Shown here: in pieces, positions 29,519 through 41,528 of the stretch
Position numbering within the stretch: the stretch's first letter is position 1
How the letters are laid out: every line of letters begins with the position of its first letter
Assembly (NCBI GenBank): GCA_009758405.1
Contig: WSBC01000008.1
Location: forward strand, 53,183-117,182
From: Methanobacteriota archaeon
Lineage (GTDB): Archaea; Thermoplasmatota; Thermoplasmata; Thermoplasmatales; ARK-15
Reading direction: 5' to 3'
DNA: 64,000 nucleotides
Notes under the pieces: generated by a model
What the model was told of the DNA's origin: nothing
Database searches by the model: none
What the model saw: the letters and a program-made list of their open reading frames with translations, nothing else
Translations under genes and position numbers: made by a program

Positions 29519-31008
29519 CTTTTACCACCCACAATTGGTGATAAATTTAACTCTTTCAATATGTTATCATAAAATTTATCATTGTATGTACATCCAGGAT
29601 CTGGTGCAAGATAATCTCCAAAATATCCATAGGCCCTTGCCCTACATCCACCGCACGGATTCCTGAAGACGCAGGATTTGCAATTTTCCTGATATAGATC
29701 TCTGTTACGCAGTTCCTGGAGAACTTTTGAATTCTCCCATATATCCTTAAAGCTCTTTTCCCTGATATTACCCACCTTTATAGGCAGAAATACGCATGGT
29801 CCCACATCACCATTATCTTCTATGGATGCATATAATCTTCCTGCCCCGCAACCTCCTATGAACTCCGCAAGGCCTATCCCCGTGCTTCCGTAATCAGCAG
29901 ATGCGAAGTGTGTAGGAGAATAGGTCTTTCCAGTACCGGAAAGGACCCTCTCTATTCCTATCTGGGAGTAGGTAGGGCTTGTGGAAAAAATATCGATCTT
30001 CTTTTCCTGCCATCTATCATAAAGGTAATTAAGAAGGTCTTCTCTTTCCTTGGGCGAAAGATCTTGCATTATTATATCCTTCCCTCTTCCTGTTGGAACA
30101 AAGTTGAAAACAATGAACTTTTTAACACCAAGGCTAATTGCAAGGTCTATCATCTGAGGTATCTCATTCAAATTATATTTTGTGGCAGTAGTGGCTATTG
30201 CAGTATCAAAGGCCCCAGATTGTACTACATTTTTTATTCCCTCAACTGTTCTTTCCCATGCACCTTCAACACCCCTGAACATATCATGTGTTTTAGGTTC
30301 AGGTGCATCTAGACTTACCTCAACATATTTTATTCCAATTTTCTTAAGCCTTTCAACATTATTCTTTGTTAAAAGTGTCCCGTTTGTAGCAATTGTTGTA
30401 TACATTCCCTTACCTGAAGCATACTCCGCCACCTTCCAAAAGTCAGGGCTTATTAATGGCTCGCCCCCTGAAAATGATAGCATGGTAACTCCTGCCTCAT
30501 CAAGCTGGTCAACAAGATTCAGCTTCTCCTCCAATGTAAGTTCATCACTATGCTTAAAAGGACCTGCGTTTGCATAACAATGGAGGCATTTTAAATTACA
30601 TTGTTTTGTTATATTCCAGACTATAAGAAGAGGTGCCTCAAATACCTGTGGCCTTGTAATACCATACTTAGCTACTGATCTGAGTGTAACTGCAACCCCC
30701 TTCCTTACAAAAGGTTCCTTTAATGCATTCTTTATAACTGATATATCATCAATGCCAAAGGTTTTCATTGCTCTTTTCAATGCTGCCTCAATCGTCTTTA
30801 CCTCCAATGACTCTGAAATAGATAATGGTTCTTCAACACCCGCAAATACTCCAAGTGCATGCTCGAATTTCTTAGGTGTTGTCATCCTTTTTAATATAAA
30901 TTTTGCAAATCTATTGTCCACTATCCTTTGAAATTGAGATACAAGACTTGTAGTGTCTATCTTTCCAGTGTATGAAGATACAACATCTCCACCAATCTTT
31001 TCATCCAT
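29515..31008 (-). CDS. radical SAM/SPASM protein with N-terminal helical extension
   Basis: A 497-residue protein. Residues 1-120 are helical without Cys. The radical SAM core has T-K-Q-C-N-L-K-C-L-H-C (about 132-142), S-F-S-G-G-E-P-L and I-A-T-N-G-T-L-L. The C-terminal SPASM region has G-D-V-G-P-C-V-F-L-P, then E-N-C-K-S-C-V-F-R-N-P-C-G-G-C-R-A-R (about 453-470) and D-P-G-C-T-Y, enough for two extra Fe-S clusters. The core resembles heme-pathway (AhbC/D, NirJ) and peptide-modifying enzymes. First gene of a three-gene operon with the B12 radical SAM enzyme and a TrmB-like regulator. Substrate unknown. Confidence 0.85.
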   Translation of the reverse strand: MDEKIGGDVVSSYTGKIDTTSLVSQFQRIVDNRFAKFILKRMTTPKKFEHALGVFAGVEEPLSISESLEVKTIEAALKRAMKTFGIDDISVIKNALKEPFVRKGVAVTLRSVAKYGITRPQVFEAPLLIVWNITKQCNLKCLHCYANAGPFKHSDELTLEEKLNLVDQLDEAGVTMLSFSGGEPLISPDFWKVAEYASGKGMYTTIATNGTLLTKNNVERLKKIGIKYVEVSLDAPEPKTHDMFRGVEGAWERTVEGIKNVVQSGAFDTAIATTATKYNLNEIPQMIDLAISLGVKKFIVFNFVPTGRGKDIIMQDLSPKEREDLLNYLYDRWQEKKIDIFSTSPTYSQIGIERVLSGTGKTYSPTHFASADYGSTGIGLAEFIGGCGAGRLYASIEDNGDVGPCVFLPIKVGNIREKSFKDIWENSKVLQELRNRDLYQENCKSCVFRNPCGGCRARAYGYFGDYLAPDPGCTYNDKFYDNILKELNLSPIVGGKR

Positions 31009-31132
31009 ATTATCACCTTCTATTTTTTATCATAATTTTGATAATTATTATACTTAATAAAATTTTCCCCTAAAATACCATTTTTCAAAAAATTAATTAA
31101 AGAAAAAATAATTGATTTTATTGGTGTAGGAA

Positions 31133-32152
31133 ATGGGTGTAGACATTTCAGACATTGTTGAGGCAAGGGAAATAGACCTTCAGGATTTGAGGGGAAAGAT
31201 AATTGCAATAGATGCCTACAATACTCTATATCAATTCCTTAGTATAATAAGGCAACCAGATGGTACTCCATTAATGGACAGAAACGGGAAGATCACCTCT
31301 CACCTCTCAGGACTTTTTTACAGGAATGTTAACATAATGGAGATTGGTATAAAGCCAGTATATGTTTTTGATGGGAAGCCACCGGAGCTAAAGGGTAAGA
31401 CAATACTTGAAAGAATAGAAAGAAAGGAGAGGGCTGAAAGGGAGTGGAAAGAGGCGCTAGAGGCAGGTAACCTTGAAGAGGCAAGAATTTGGTCACAGCA
31501 ATCCAGCAGGCTAACACCCGAGATGGTTGAACAGTCAAAAAGGTTGCTTGAGCTTATGGGAATACCCTGGGTACAGGCGCCAAGCGAAGGAGAGGCGCAG
31601 GCAGCCAAGATGGCAAGGGATGGAAGGGTATATGCCTCTGCATCTCAGGACTTTGACTCCCTATTATTCGGCACTCCTAGACTTGTTAGGAACCTTACAA
31701 TTACTGGAAAAAGGAAATTACCAAGAAAAAATGTATATAAGGAAATAAAGCCAGAAATAATAGAGCTTGAAAAGGTATTATCGGATCTTTCAATAACGAG
31801 GGAGCAGTTGATAGATATAGGAATACTTGTTGGAACAGATTTTAATGAAGGGGTAAAAAATGTGGGCCCTAAAAAGGCGCTAAAGTTGATCAAAACCTAT
31901 GGCAGGATTGAAGAAATAATTAATAATACAGAAATAAAATTGGATAACTACAATGATATTAGGGAGATATTTTTGAATCCTCCTGTTACAAATGAGTACA
32001 GTTTTGAATGGAAGGATCCTAACATAGAGGGTATAATATCTTTTATGTGCGATGAGCATGATTTTTCAAGGGATAGGGTAATGGGGGCGATAGAAAAGTT
32101 GAAGGAATTTAGAAAGGTTAGATCACAGAAGAATCTTGAGGAATGGTTTTAA
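31133..32152 (+). CDS. fen: flap endonuclease 1
   Basis: Structure-specific nuclease that removes 5' flaps in Okazaki fragment maturation. The 339-residue protein shows the N region (G-V-D-I-S-D-I-V, D27 in I-A-I-D-A-Y-N), V-F-D-G-K-P-P (about 79-85), the I region E-G-E-A-Q-A-A (about 150) and S-Q-D-F-D-S-L-L with its Asp pair. The helix-hairpin-helix segment G-T-D-F-N-E-G-V-K-N-V-G follows. It ends Q-K-N-L-E-E-W-F (332-339), a PIP box for the sliding clamp. Length is typical. It is divergent from the radical SAM operon across 124 bp and 36 bp before tyrS in the same direction. Confidence 0.97.
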   Translation: MGVDISDIVEAREIDLQDLRGKIIAIDAYNTLYQFLSIIRQPDGTPLMDRNGKITSHLSGLFYRNVNIMEIGIKPVYVFDGKPPELKGKTILERIERKERAEREWKEALEAGNLEEARIWSQQSSRLTPEMVEQSKRLLELMGIPWVQAPSEGEAQAAKMARDGRVYASASQDFDSLLFGTPRLVRNLTITGKRKLPRKNVYKEIKPEIIELEKVLSDLSITREQLIDIGILVGTDFNEGVKNVGPKKALKLIKTYGRIEEIINNTEIKLDNYNDIREIFLNPPVTNEYSFEWKDPNIEGIISFMCDEHDFSRDRVMGAIEKLKEFRKVRSQKNLEEWF

Positions 32153-32188
32153 AAATGTTTATATATGGTAATCAAATTATTTCAGGCA

Positions 32189-33208
32189 ATGAATATAGAT
32201 AGAATAATGAAGAATGTCCAAGAGGTCGTTACACTGGAGGATTTAAAATCACTATCTAGCAGGGGAGTAATAAAAGGATATATAGGCTTTGAGCCTTCAG
32301 GCCTTGTACACCTTGGGACTGGGCTCATTTGTGGTAACAAGATAAGGGATCTTTCTGAAGAGAATGTTTCAATGAAGGTACTTCTTGCTGACTGGCATGC
32401 CTACATAAACGATAAATTCTCAGGTGATATTGAAAAGATTAGGTTGGCAGCACAGATAATGAAGGAATCTTTTCTTGCTTTGGGTGTACCACAAAGTGTT
32501 GAATTTGTTTATGCTGACGATCTCGTTGACACCAAGGATTATTGGTCAATACTTCTAAAGGTAGCAAAAAATACCACCCTAAACAGGGTAAGGAGGGCAC
32601 TTGACATAATGGGAAGAAAGAGCTCTGATCTTGATCTTGATACATCAAAGATGATATACCCATTTATGCAGGTTACAGACATATTTTTCATGGATCTTGA
32701 CATTGCCCTAGGAGGCATGGATCAGAGGCATGCACATATGCTTGCAAGGGAGCTCGCACCTAAACTTGGGTTCAAGGTTCCTGTGGCAATTCACACACCC
32801 TTACTTACAAGTTTAAAGGGTGGTGACAGGATGGACTTTTCATCAAAGATGAGCAAAAGCAAGGCTGAAAGTGCCATATTTGTAACAGATCCTCCAGAGA
32901 AGATTAGGTCAAAGGTAAAGGCTGCATTCTGCCCGGAGGGTGAAGTCAATAATAATCCTGTTCTTGAGATTTACAAATTCATAATATTCCCATATTATAT
33001 GCAGGAGATCAAAATAGAGAGAAAATTTGGTGGTGATGTTATAGTAAAGGGATATGATGAGCTTGAACTTCTATATTCAAAGAGGGAGATACATCCACTT
33101 GACCTTAAGGAAAATCTTTCAAAGATACTTATAGATATACTTAAGCCTGTAAGGGATCATTTCGATAAAAAGAGTGAGCTCATGGAGATAATCCAAAAAA
33201 TTGCTTGA
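32189..33208 (+). CDS. tyrS: tyrosyl-tRNA synthetase
   Basis: Class I synthetase charging tRNA-Tyr, whose gene is at 25816. I choose the ATG at 32189 (M-N-I-D-R-I-M), 339 residues, because TTTATATATGG at 32157-32167 is a TATA box at leaderless distance; the upstream ATG at 32165 lies inside that box. Motifs are G-L-V-H-L-G-T-G (HIGH equivalent, about 36-43), the tyrosine-pocket Q-V-T-D-I-F-F and Q-R-H-A-H, and S-S-K-M-S-K-S-K (KMSKS). There is no C-terminal extension, as in archaeal TyrRS. Confidence 0.95.
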   Translation: MNIDRIMKNVQEVVTLEDLKSLSSRGVIKGYIGFEPSGLVHLGTGLICGNKIRDLSEENVSMKVLLADWHAYINDKFSGDIEKIRLAAQIMKESFLALGVPQSVEFVYADDLVDTKDYWSILLKVAKNTTLNRVRRALDIMGRKSSDLDLDTSKMIYPFMQVTDIFFMDLDIALGGMDQRHAHMLARELAPKLGFKVPVAIHTPLLTSLKGGDRMDFSSKMSKSKAESAIFVTDPPEKIRSKVKAAFCPEGEVNNNPVLEIYKFIIFPYYMQEIKIERKFGGDVIVKGYDELELLYSKREIHPLDLKENLSKILIDILKPVRDHFDKKSELMEIIQKIA

Positions 33209-33217
33209 ATAAAAAAG

Positions 33218-33241
33218 TTTTTTTATTTCCTGCCTTTTTTC
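33218..33241 (+). terminator. poly-T terminator candidate after tyrS
   Basis: Two T runs (about 33218-33224 and 33235-33240) follow the tyrS stop within 35 bp without a strong hairpin, the pattern of archaeal poly-T termination. proS starts at 33249, so read-through is also possible. Confidence 0.35.
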
Positions 33242-33248
33242 TAATTCT

Positions 33249-34652
33249 ATGGAATTTTCAAAAAAGGATTTCAACGAGTGGTATAACGAAGTAGTAGAAA
33301 AGTCTGGTCTCGTTGATAAGAGATATCCTGTAAAGGGGATGAACGTCTGGCTCCCCTATGGCTGGGCGATAGCAAGAAGGATTGATGAACTCCTCAGGGA
33401 ATTGATGTTCTCATTTAACCATGAGGAGGTTTACTTCCCACTTTTAATACCTAAGGATCAATTTGCTAAGGAGGAGGAACACATCAGGGGCTTTGGTGGT
33501 GAGGTATTCTGGGTTGAAAAGGGAGGGGACTCTCCCCTTGATATTCCACTTGCGCTTAGACCCACGAGTGAAACTGCCATGTATCCACTTTTTTCACTTT
33601 GGATCAGGACACATGGAGATCTTCCACTTAAGATATTTCAGATAGTAAATGTATTCAGGTATGAGACAAAGCAGACAAGGGTATTTCTCAGGGTAAGAGA
33701 AATACATTTCTTTGAGGCACATACCTGCCACAGGAGCTATGAGGAGGCTGAGAATCAAATTAAGGAGGATAGGGAGATATGGAAGATTTTTTGTGACAGG
33801 CTTGCACTTCCATACATACTCAACAAAAGACCAGACTGGGATAAATTTGCAGGTGCTGATTACACAATAGCTGCAGACACAATAATGCCCTCTGGCAGGC
33901 CTCTACAGATAGGGACTATGCACAACTATAGGCAGAATTTTTCCAGGGCTTACAACATAATGTTTCTGGATGAAAATGGAAACAGGGACTATGTTCATCA
34001 AACAACCTTTGGTATTAGTGAAAGGGTGATAGGTGCAATAGTTGGTGTTCATGGGGATGATAGGGGTCTAATACTTCCACCCGATATTGCCCCATACCAG
34101 GTGGTAATAATACCAATCGTGGGCGAAGACAAGGAAAGGATAATTGAGGAAAGCAAGAGGCTTTTTTTGGAGATTGGAGGAAAATACAGGGTAAAGCTAG
34201 ACGACAGGGATAATTACACCCCAGGTTACAAGTTTTATGACTGGGAGTTAAGGGGTGTTCCATTGAGGATAGAACTTGGTCCCAGGGATCTGAAGAATAA
34301 TGTTTTAACAGTGGCCAGAAGGGATACACTGGAAAGAATTACTGTTCCAAGGGATAGATGTATTGAGGAAATAGGAAAGATTCTTCATGATATTCAGGAA
34401 AATTTGAAGAAGAGGGCATGGAATAACATGGAAGATTTGGTGGAAAGGGCAGAAAGCCTTGAAGAGATTGCAAAAAGCCAGAAGGTTAATTTAATACACT
34501 GGTGCGGAAGCGAGGAATGTGCCAGGAGAATAGATCAGGAAACGGGTAAAAACGTGCTTGGAATACCAATAGAAAGGGATGGAACCCCAGGGAGATGTGC
34601 CGTTTGCGGGAAAGAGACAAAAAATATATGCTACGTGGGAAAATCCTACTGA
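33249..34652 (+). CDS. proS: prolyl-tRNA synthetase, archaeal/eukaryotic type
   Basis: Class II synthetase charging tRNA-Pro. The 467-residue protein lacks the bacterial editing insertion. It has motif 2-like F-R-Y-E-T-K-Q-T-R, the R-E-I-H-F-F-E-A-H-T segment (about 156-165), H-G-D-D-R-G-L-I-L-P-P (about 275) and motif 3 with L-R-I-E-L-G-P-R-D (about 339). The C-terminal domain carries a zinc-type set C-G-S-E-E-C and C-A-V-C-G and ends in an aromatic V-G-K-S-Y as is usual for this type. Its end overlaps the small membrane protein gene on the other strand by seven bases. Confidence 0.96.
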   Translation: MEFSKKDFNEWYNEVVEKSGLVDKRYPVKGMNVWLPYGWAIARRIDELLRELMFSFNHEEVYFPLLIPKDQFAKEEEHIRGFGGEVFWVEKGGDSPLDIPLALRPTSETAMYPLFSLWIRTHGDLPLKIFQIVNVFRYETKQTRVFLRVREIHFFEAHTCHRSYEEAENQIKEDREIWKIFCDRLALPYILNKRPDWDKFAGADYTIAADTIMPSGRPLQIGTMHNYRQNFSRAYNIMFLDENGNRDYVHQTTFGISERVIGAIVGVHGDDRGLILPPDIAPYQVVIIPIVGEDKERIIEESKRLFLEIGGKYRVKLDDRDNYTPGYKFYDWELRGVPLRIELGPRDLKNNVLTVARRDTLERITVPRDRCIEEIGKILHDIQENLKKRAWNNMEDLVERAESLEEIAKSQKVNLIHWCGSEECARRIDQETGKNVLGIPIERDGTPGRCAVCGKETKNICYVGKSY

Positions 34653-34837
34653 ACTCCCTTCTCATTTAATCTTGCAAGTATTACACCCAATATCCCAAAG
34701 ATAAGAATTGGTGTTACAAATGAAAATAAGCCCACATCAAACCATGCATTGTATTTTATTGCCCAGCCAAGGTAAAATATTATGGCAAGTGTTATGAGCA
34801 AGAAACCGAAGATCTCCACTGCTGTATTCTTCCACAT
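34646..34837 (-). CDS. small two-helix membrane protein
   Basis: A 63-residue protein with two hydrophobic segments (about 8-27 and 35-55) joined by a short loop N-A-W-F-D, N-terminal M-W-K-N-T and a charged tail R-L-N-E-K-G-V-Q. No family recognised. The clean membrane topology and placement in a 60-bp divergent promoter region with the DUF72 gene favour a real gene. Confidence 0.55.
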   Translation of the reverse strand: MWKNTAVEIFGFLLITLAIIFYLGWAIKYNAWFDVGLFSFVTPILIFGILGVILARLNEKGVQ

Positions 34838-34897
34838 TACTGATGATCAAATCAAAATAATATAAAAAGATTTTTACACCCATTGCATTTTTTCATT

Positions 34898-35593
34898 ATG
34901 CATATTGGTGTCTGTGGATTCTGCGAAAAAAGGCAATCTATTTACAAAGATTTTGATGCATTAGAATTGCAGAATACCTTCTATGATTTTGTTAGGGAAG
35001 AATGGTTGAAAAAATTGAGGGAGGAATCAAAAGACTTTGAATTCACATTAAAGGCTTTGCAAATTATAACCCATAAAAAAGATTCCCCCACATACAGGAG
35101 ATACAGGTCATCCCTGGGAAATATGGATAACTATGGTAACTTCAGGGATACTGAAGAGGTAAATGAGGCGATGAGAGTTATGCTTTCCTATGCAAGTATT
35201 CTTAATTCAAAGGTAATAATTTTCCAAACACCTCCTTCATTTTCAGAAAATGATGAAAACATAAAAAATATCTATGAATTTTTTAAAAGGTACAGGAAAA
35301 ATAACATTATTTATGGATGGGAAAATAGAGGAAAATGGAATAGTGATACATTAAAGGAGATATTTGAGTCCCTTGGCATTATTCACGTGGTAGATCCATT
35401 TTTTTCAGAGAGTATCACAAAGGAGATGAGATATTTTAGACTCCATGGAAAGGGTGGATATTCCTATTCATACACAAATGATGATCTTATGTATCTCAAG
35501 GGCAAAGTTAAAAATGGGGATTATATAATGTTCAACAACACAAACATGTGCAATGATGCAAGATCCTTCAGGAAGATGATCCATGAAATCTAG
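34898..35593 (+). CDS. DUF72 family protein (YecE-like)
   Basis: I start at the ATG at 34898 (M-H-I-G-V-C-G-F-C) because the upstream in-frame codon at 34883 is TTG and AATATAAAAAG lies at TATA distance. The 231-residue TIM-barrel-like protein has the DUF72 pattern: an early G-x-x-G-F strand, E-L-Q-N-T-F-Y (about 24-30), a middle K-V-I-I-F-Q-T-P-P-S-F (about 110) and Y-F-R-L-H-G-K-G-G-Y (about 186). The family is widespread and uncharacterised. Its 3' end overlaps the mevalonate kinase start by 11 bp, so the two are co-expressed. Confidence 0.8.
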   Translation: MHIGVCGFCEKRQSIYKDFDALELQNTFYDFVREEWLKKLREESKDFEFTLKALQIITHKKDSPTYRRYRSSLGNMDNYGNFRDTEEVNEAMRVMLSYASILNSKVIIFQTPPSFSENDENIKNIYEFFKRYRKNNIIYGWENRGKWNSDTLKEIFESLGIIHVVDPFFSESITKEMRYFRLHGKGGYSYSYTNDDLMYLKGKVKNGDYIMFNNTNMCNDARSFRKMIHEI

Positions 35594-36506
35594 AACACCC
35601 GCAAAGGTGATACTGTTTGGAGAACATGCAGTTGTTTATGGTGAGCCTGCAATAGCCATGGCTATAGATCTTTATTCAATTGTGAGTGTAGAAAAATCTG
35701 AAAATCTACTCATTGATAATTCACCACCGGATAGAAAATATCATTCTTTCATACTTACTGCCTATGAAAAGTCCGGTTATCCCGATCCTGTTCATATAAT
35801 GGTGAAGAGTTCATTTTCTCCTTCTTCAGGTTTAGGATCCTCGGCCTCTGTTACAGTGGGAACTGTTTCCACACTTTTAGGCATGCAGGGTAGATGGTCA
35901 AAGGAGGTTATTGCAAGAATTTCATTTGAAACTGAATATGCTGTTCAGGGCAGGGCAAGTCCAACAGATACATCCACTGTCACCTCAGGTGGTGCAATAA
36001 TAATATCCAGGGGAAATGTGGAGAATTTGCTATGGAGTGTTGAGAAGAATGGAATTACTTGGAACATTGGTAAAATTGACATAAAACCAATTGAGCTTAT
36101 AGTTGCAAACAGTGGTATAAGGGGGTCCACAGCTCATCTCGTTTCCAAGGTGAGCTCTTTTGTTACAAAAAATAAATTTGGTATGGATATAATCAGGGAG
36201 ATAGGTGAAATATCTAAAAATGCAATAGAACCGCTTATGGACGGCGATATTGAGAAGATAGGTAGCTTGATGGTGAAGAACAATAAGCTTTTGAATATAC
36301 TTGGTGTTGGTCATGAGGCTACAACAAGGATAATTGATTCTGTTTCATCATTTTCCTATGGTGCAAAGATAACTGGCGCTGGAGGCGGTGGATCCGTAAT
36401 AATATTACCAAGGGAAAGGGAAAAGGTAATTGAAAGGCTTGAATATTTAAGGATTAAATACTATAATGTAAAAATGGACAGGGAGGGTGTTTCATTTATC
36501 AAATGA
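35583..36506 (+). CDS. mvk: mevalonate kinase (GHMP family)
   Basis: Phosphorylates mevalonate at the 5-OH for isoprenoid (archaeal lipid) synthesis. The 307-residue protein has the canonical P-A-K-V-I-L-F-G-E-H-A-V-V-Y-G (residues 6-20), the GHMP ATP loop P-S-S-G-L-G-S-S-A-S (about 80-89), the D-T-S-T-V-T-S-G-G (about 128) region and a C-terminal K-I-T-G-A-G-G-G-G. Thermoplasma is known to use a mevalonate-3-kinase route instead, so a canonical kinase is informative here. It overlaps the DUF72 gene at its start and gyrA at its end (15 bp, convergent). Confidence 0.9.
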   Translation: MKSRTPAKVILFGEHAVVYGEPAIAMAIDLYSIVSVEKSENLLIDNSPPDRKYHSFILTAYEKSGYPDPVHIMVKSSFSPSSGLGSSASVTVGTVSTLLGMQGRWSKEVIARISFETEYAVQGRASPTDTSTVTSGGAIIISRGNVENLLWSVEKNGITWNIGKIDIKPIELIVANSGIRGSTAHLVSKVSSFVTKNKFGMDIIREIGEISKNAIEPLMDGDIEKIGSLMVKNNKLLNILGVGHEATTRIIDSVSSFSYGAKITGAGGGGSVIILPREREKVIERLEYLRIKYYNVKMDREGVSFIK

Positions 36507-38885
36507 TGGAATCCTTGTCACAGTCACCACCCTGTCCCCCTCCTTTATTTCCATAAGTTTTACACCCGTTGCATTTCTGCTCATCTCAGGTATCTGGGAT
36601 ATGGATATCTGTATTGTCATACCATTTTGACTCTGTATCATTATACTATCCCCCTCCTTTACCTTCAAGGCCCCTGCAAGTAATCCAGTCTTTTCATTTA
36701 TTTTTTGACCCTTTATGCCTGAGGTACCTCTATGCGTCTTTCTGAACATTGACACTGGTGTTATCTTACCCCTTCCATTCTCCGTCACAGTCAATATAAG
36801 TTCATCATCCTTTACAGATGACATTGAGAGTATTGAATCATCCTTCCTTAATTTTATTCCCCTCACACCATAGCTATTCCTTCCCATGTCTCTTAGCTCA
36901 CTGGATTGAAATCTCACCACCTGGCCCCTCCTTGTATATATAAATATATCTTCATCCTTAACAAGTGTCACATCCTTAATCCTATCATCCAAAAGCCTTA
37001 TGGCAATTATTCCACTTGATCTAATGTTCCTGAAGTTTTCCAGGTTTGTCTTCTTTACGATACCCTTTTCAGTCAGGAAAACAACATAACCTTCAGATTT
37101 ATCATCCACCGGAAGTATCCTTTCCACCGTCTCATCCTCTTCAAGTTCAAGGTAATTCCTTATATTCTTACCAACAGCCTTCCTTGTTGTTTGTATTATC
37201 CTGTAACATTTTAAAGAATATACCCTGCCTTTGTTTGTAAAAAATAGAAGATTATCCCTGCTGTTTGCAATAAATACCTGCTTTGGAAAATCGCCCTCTC
37301 CATACTCTGTTATAACACCCGTGCCACCCCTTCCCTGGGACCTGTATTCCTCCATGGATATCCTTTTTATATATCCATCCCTGGTAAATGTGACTATGAA
37401 GTTCTCAGGCGGTATCAGGTCTTCAATTTCCCTTCTACCTAATTCCTCCTTTAAAATTTCAGTCCTCCTTGTATCACCGTACCTTTTCTTAATATCCTGA
37501 AGCTCATTCTTCATTATCTCATATACCTTTTCCTCGTGGGAAAGTATGTATCTAAGCTTTTCTATTTCTTCCCTTATTTTCTCCTCTTCCTTGACAATGG
37601 ATTCCCTTTCAAGCGCTGTTAATCTTTGCAACCTTAAATCAAGTATTGCCTTTGCCTGAATCTCCGAAAGTGAGAAATTTTTAATTAGCCCCTCCTTTGC
37701 CTCGTTATAGTCCCTTGATGACCTTATTAATGAAATAACTGCATCAATATTATCAAGGGCAATTATGTACCCCTTCAATATATGTTCCCTCTCCTCGTCT
37801 TTCTTAAGATCGAACTCCACCCTTTTTCTAATTACCCTAAACCTGTGTTTTACAAACTCTGCTATTAGGTCCTTCAAACTGAACAATCTGGGAACGTTAT
37901 CTAAAAGTGCCAGGTTAATTATTCCATATGATATTTCAAGCTGTGTATGTTCAAAAAGCTGGTTTAGTACTATGTCAGGATTTGCATCCTTTTTTAGCTT
38001 AATTACTATCCTGATACCCTCCTTATTGCTCTCATCCTTAATGCCCTGTATACCACTGATCCTTTCCTCCTTTACAAGTTCTCCAATCTTTTTCAGGAGC
38101 TCAGACTTATTTACCTCAAATGGTATCTCAGTAAATATAATCTCCTTCTCCTGGATCTCGTATCTACCCCTCAACTTGACTGTCCCCTTACCCGTCTTGT
38201 ATGCCTCAAGAAGACCTGAATAATTGAATAAAATACCGCCGGTGGGAAAATCCGGACCTTTTATTATCTCTATTAGATCATCCACCGTGCAATCCATATT
38301 ATCTATGTAATATATTATTGCATCTATTGTTTCTGATATGTTATGAGGAGGCATGTTTGTAGCCATACCCACCGCTATTCCCGATGATCCATTTATGAGA
38401 AGGTTTGGTACCTTACCAGGCAGGTATATTGGCTCATTCAGTGACCCATCAAAGTTTTGCATCATTGGTACAGTTTCCTTTTCTATGTCCTCAAGCATTT
38501 CTTCTGCAATCCTTTCCAATCTTGCCTCGGTATATCTCATTGCTGCAGGCGTATCACCATCTATGCTACCAAAGTTCCCCTGCCCTTGAATGAATGTATA
38601 TCTGAGGGAGAAGGGCTGTGCCATCCTCACCAGTGCATCATATATAGGTGCCTCACCATGGGGATGGTATTTACCCATCACCTCTCCAACTATCCTCGCA
38701 CATTTCCTGTATGGCTTATCATGTGTGAGGCCCATCTCATACATTGAATATAGTATCCTTCTCTGCACTGGCTTTAGACCATCCCTTACATCTGGCAATG
38801 ACCTTCCAACTATAACACTCATTGCATAATCCATGTAGGAGTATTTCATCTCCTCCTCTATTGTCTTAATCTGAGTATTTGCCAT
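36492..38885 (-). CDS. gyrA: DNA gyrase subunit A
   Basis: Breakage-rejoining subunit of the enzyme that adds negative supercoils. The 797-residue protein has the N-terminal Y-A-M-S-V-I-V-G-R-S-L-P-D-V-R-D-G-L-K-P and the catalytic Tyr in A-A-M-R-Y-T-E-A-R-L (about 117). A coiled-coil domain with the E-x-x-A-x-x-I-L-x-L-R-L pattern (about 410) and a six-bladed beta-pinwheel C-terminal domain starting at the GyrA-box Q-G-R-G-G-T-G (about 517) follow. The GyrA box marks true gyrase rather than topoisomerase IV. It starts 10 bp after gyrB with RBS GAGGTG, so gyrB-gyrA is one operon. Confidence 0.97.
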   Translation of the reverse strand: MANTQIKTIEEEMKYSYMDYAMSVIVGRSLPDVRDGLKPVQRRILYSMYEMGLTHDKPYRKCARIVGEVMGKYHPHGEAPIYDALVRMAQPFSLRYTFIQGQGNFGSIDGDTPAAMRYTEARLERIAEEMLEDIEKETVPMMQNFDGSLNEPIYLPGKVPNLLINGSSGIAVGMATNMPPHNISETIDAIIYYIDNMDCTVDDLIEIIKGPDFPTGGILFNYSGLLEAYKTGKGTVKLRGRYEIQEKEIIFTEIPFEVNKSELLKKIGELVKEERISGIQGIKDESNKEGIRIVIKLKKDANPDIVLNQLFEHTQLEISYGIINLALLDNVPRLFSLKDLIAEFVKHRFRVIRKRVEFDLKKDEEREHILKGYIIALDNIDAVISLIRSSRDYNEAKEGLIKNFSLSEIQAKAILDLRLQRLTALERESIVKEEEKIREEIEKLRYILSHEEKVYEIMKNELQDIKKRYGDTRRTEILKEELGRREIEDLIPPENFIVTFTRDGYIKRISMEEYRSQGRGGTGVITEYGEGDFPKQVFIANSRDNLLFFTNKGRVYSLKCYRIIQTTRKAVGKNIRNYLELEEDETVERILPVDDKSEGYVVFLTEKGIVKKTNLENFRNIRSSGIIAIRLLDDRIKDVTLVKDEDIFIYTRRGQVVRFQSSELRDMGRNSYGVRGIKLRKDDSILSMSSVKDDELILTVTENGRGKITPVSMFRKTHRGTSGIKGQKINEKTGLLAGALKVKEGDSIMIQSQNGMTIQISISQIPEMSRNATGVKLMEIKEGDRVVTVTRIPSFDK

Positions 38886-38895
38886 TTAATCCACC

Positions 38896-41528
<2,633 letters not shown>

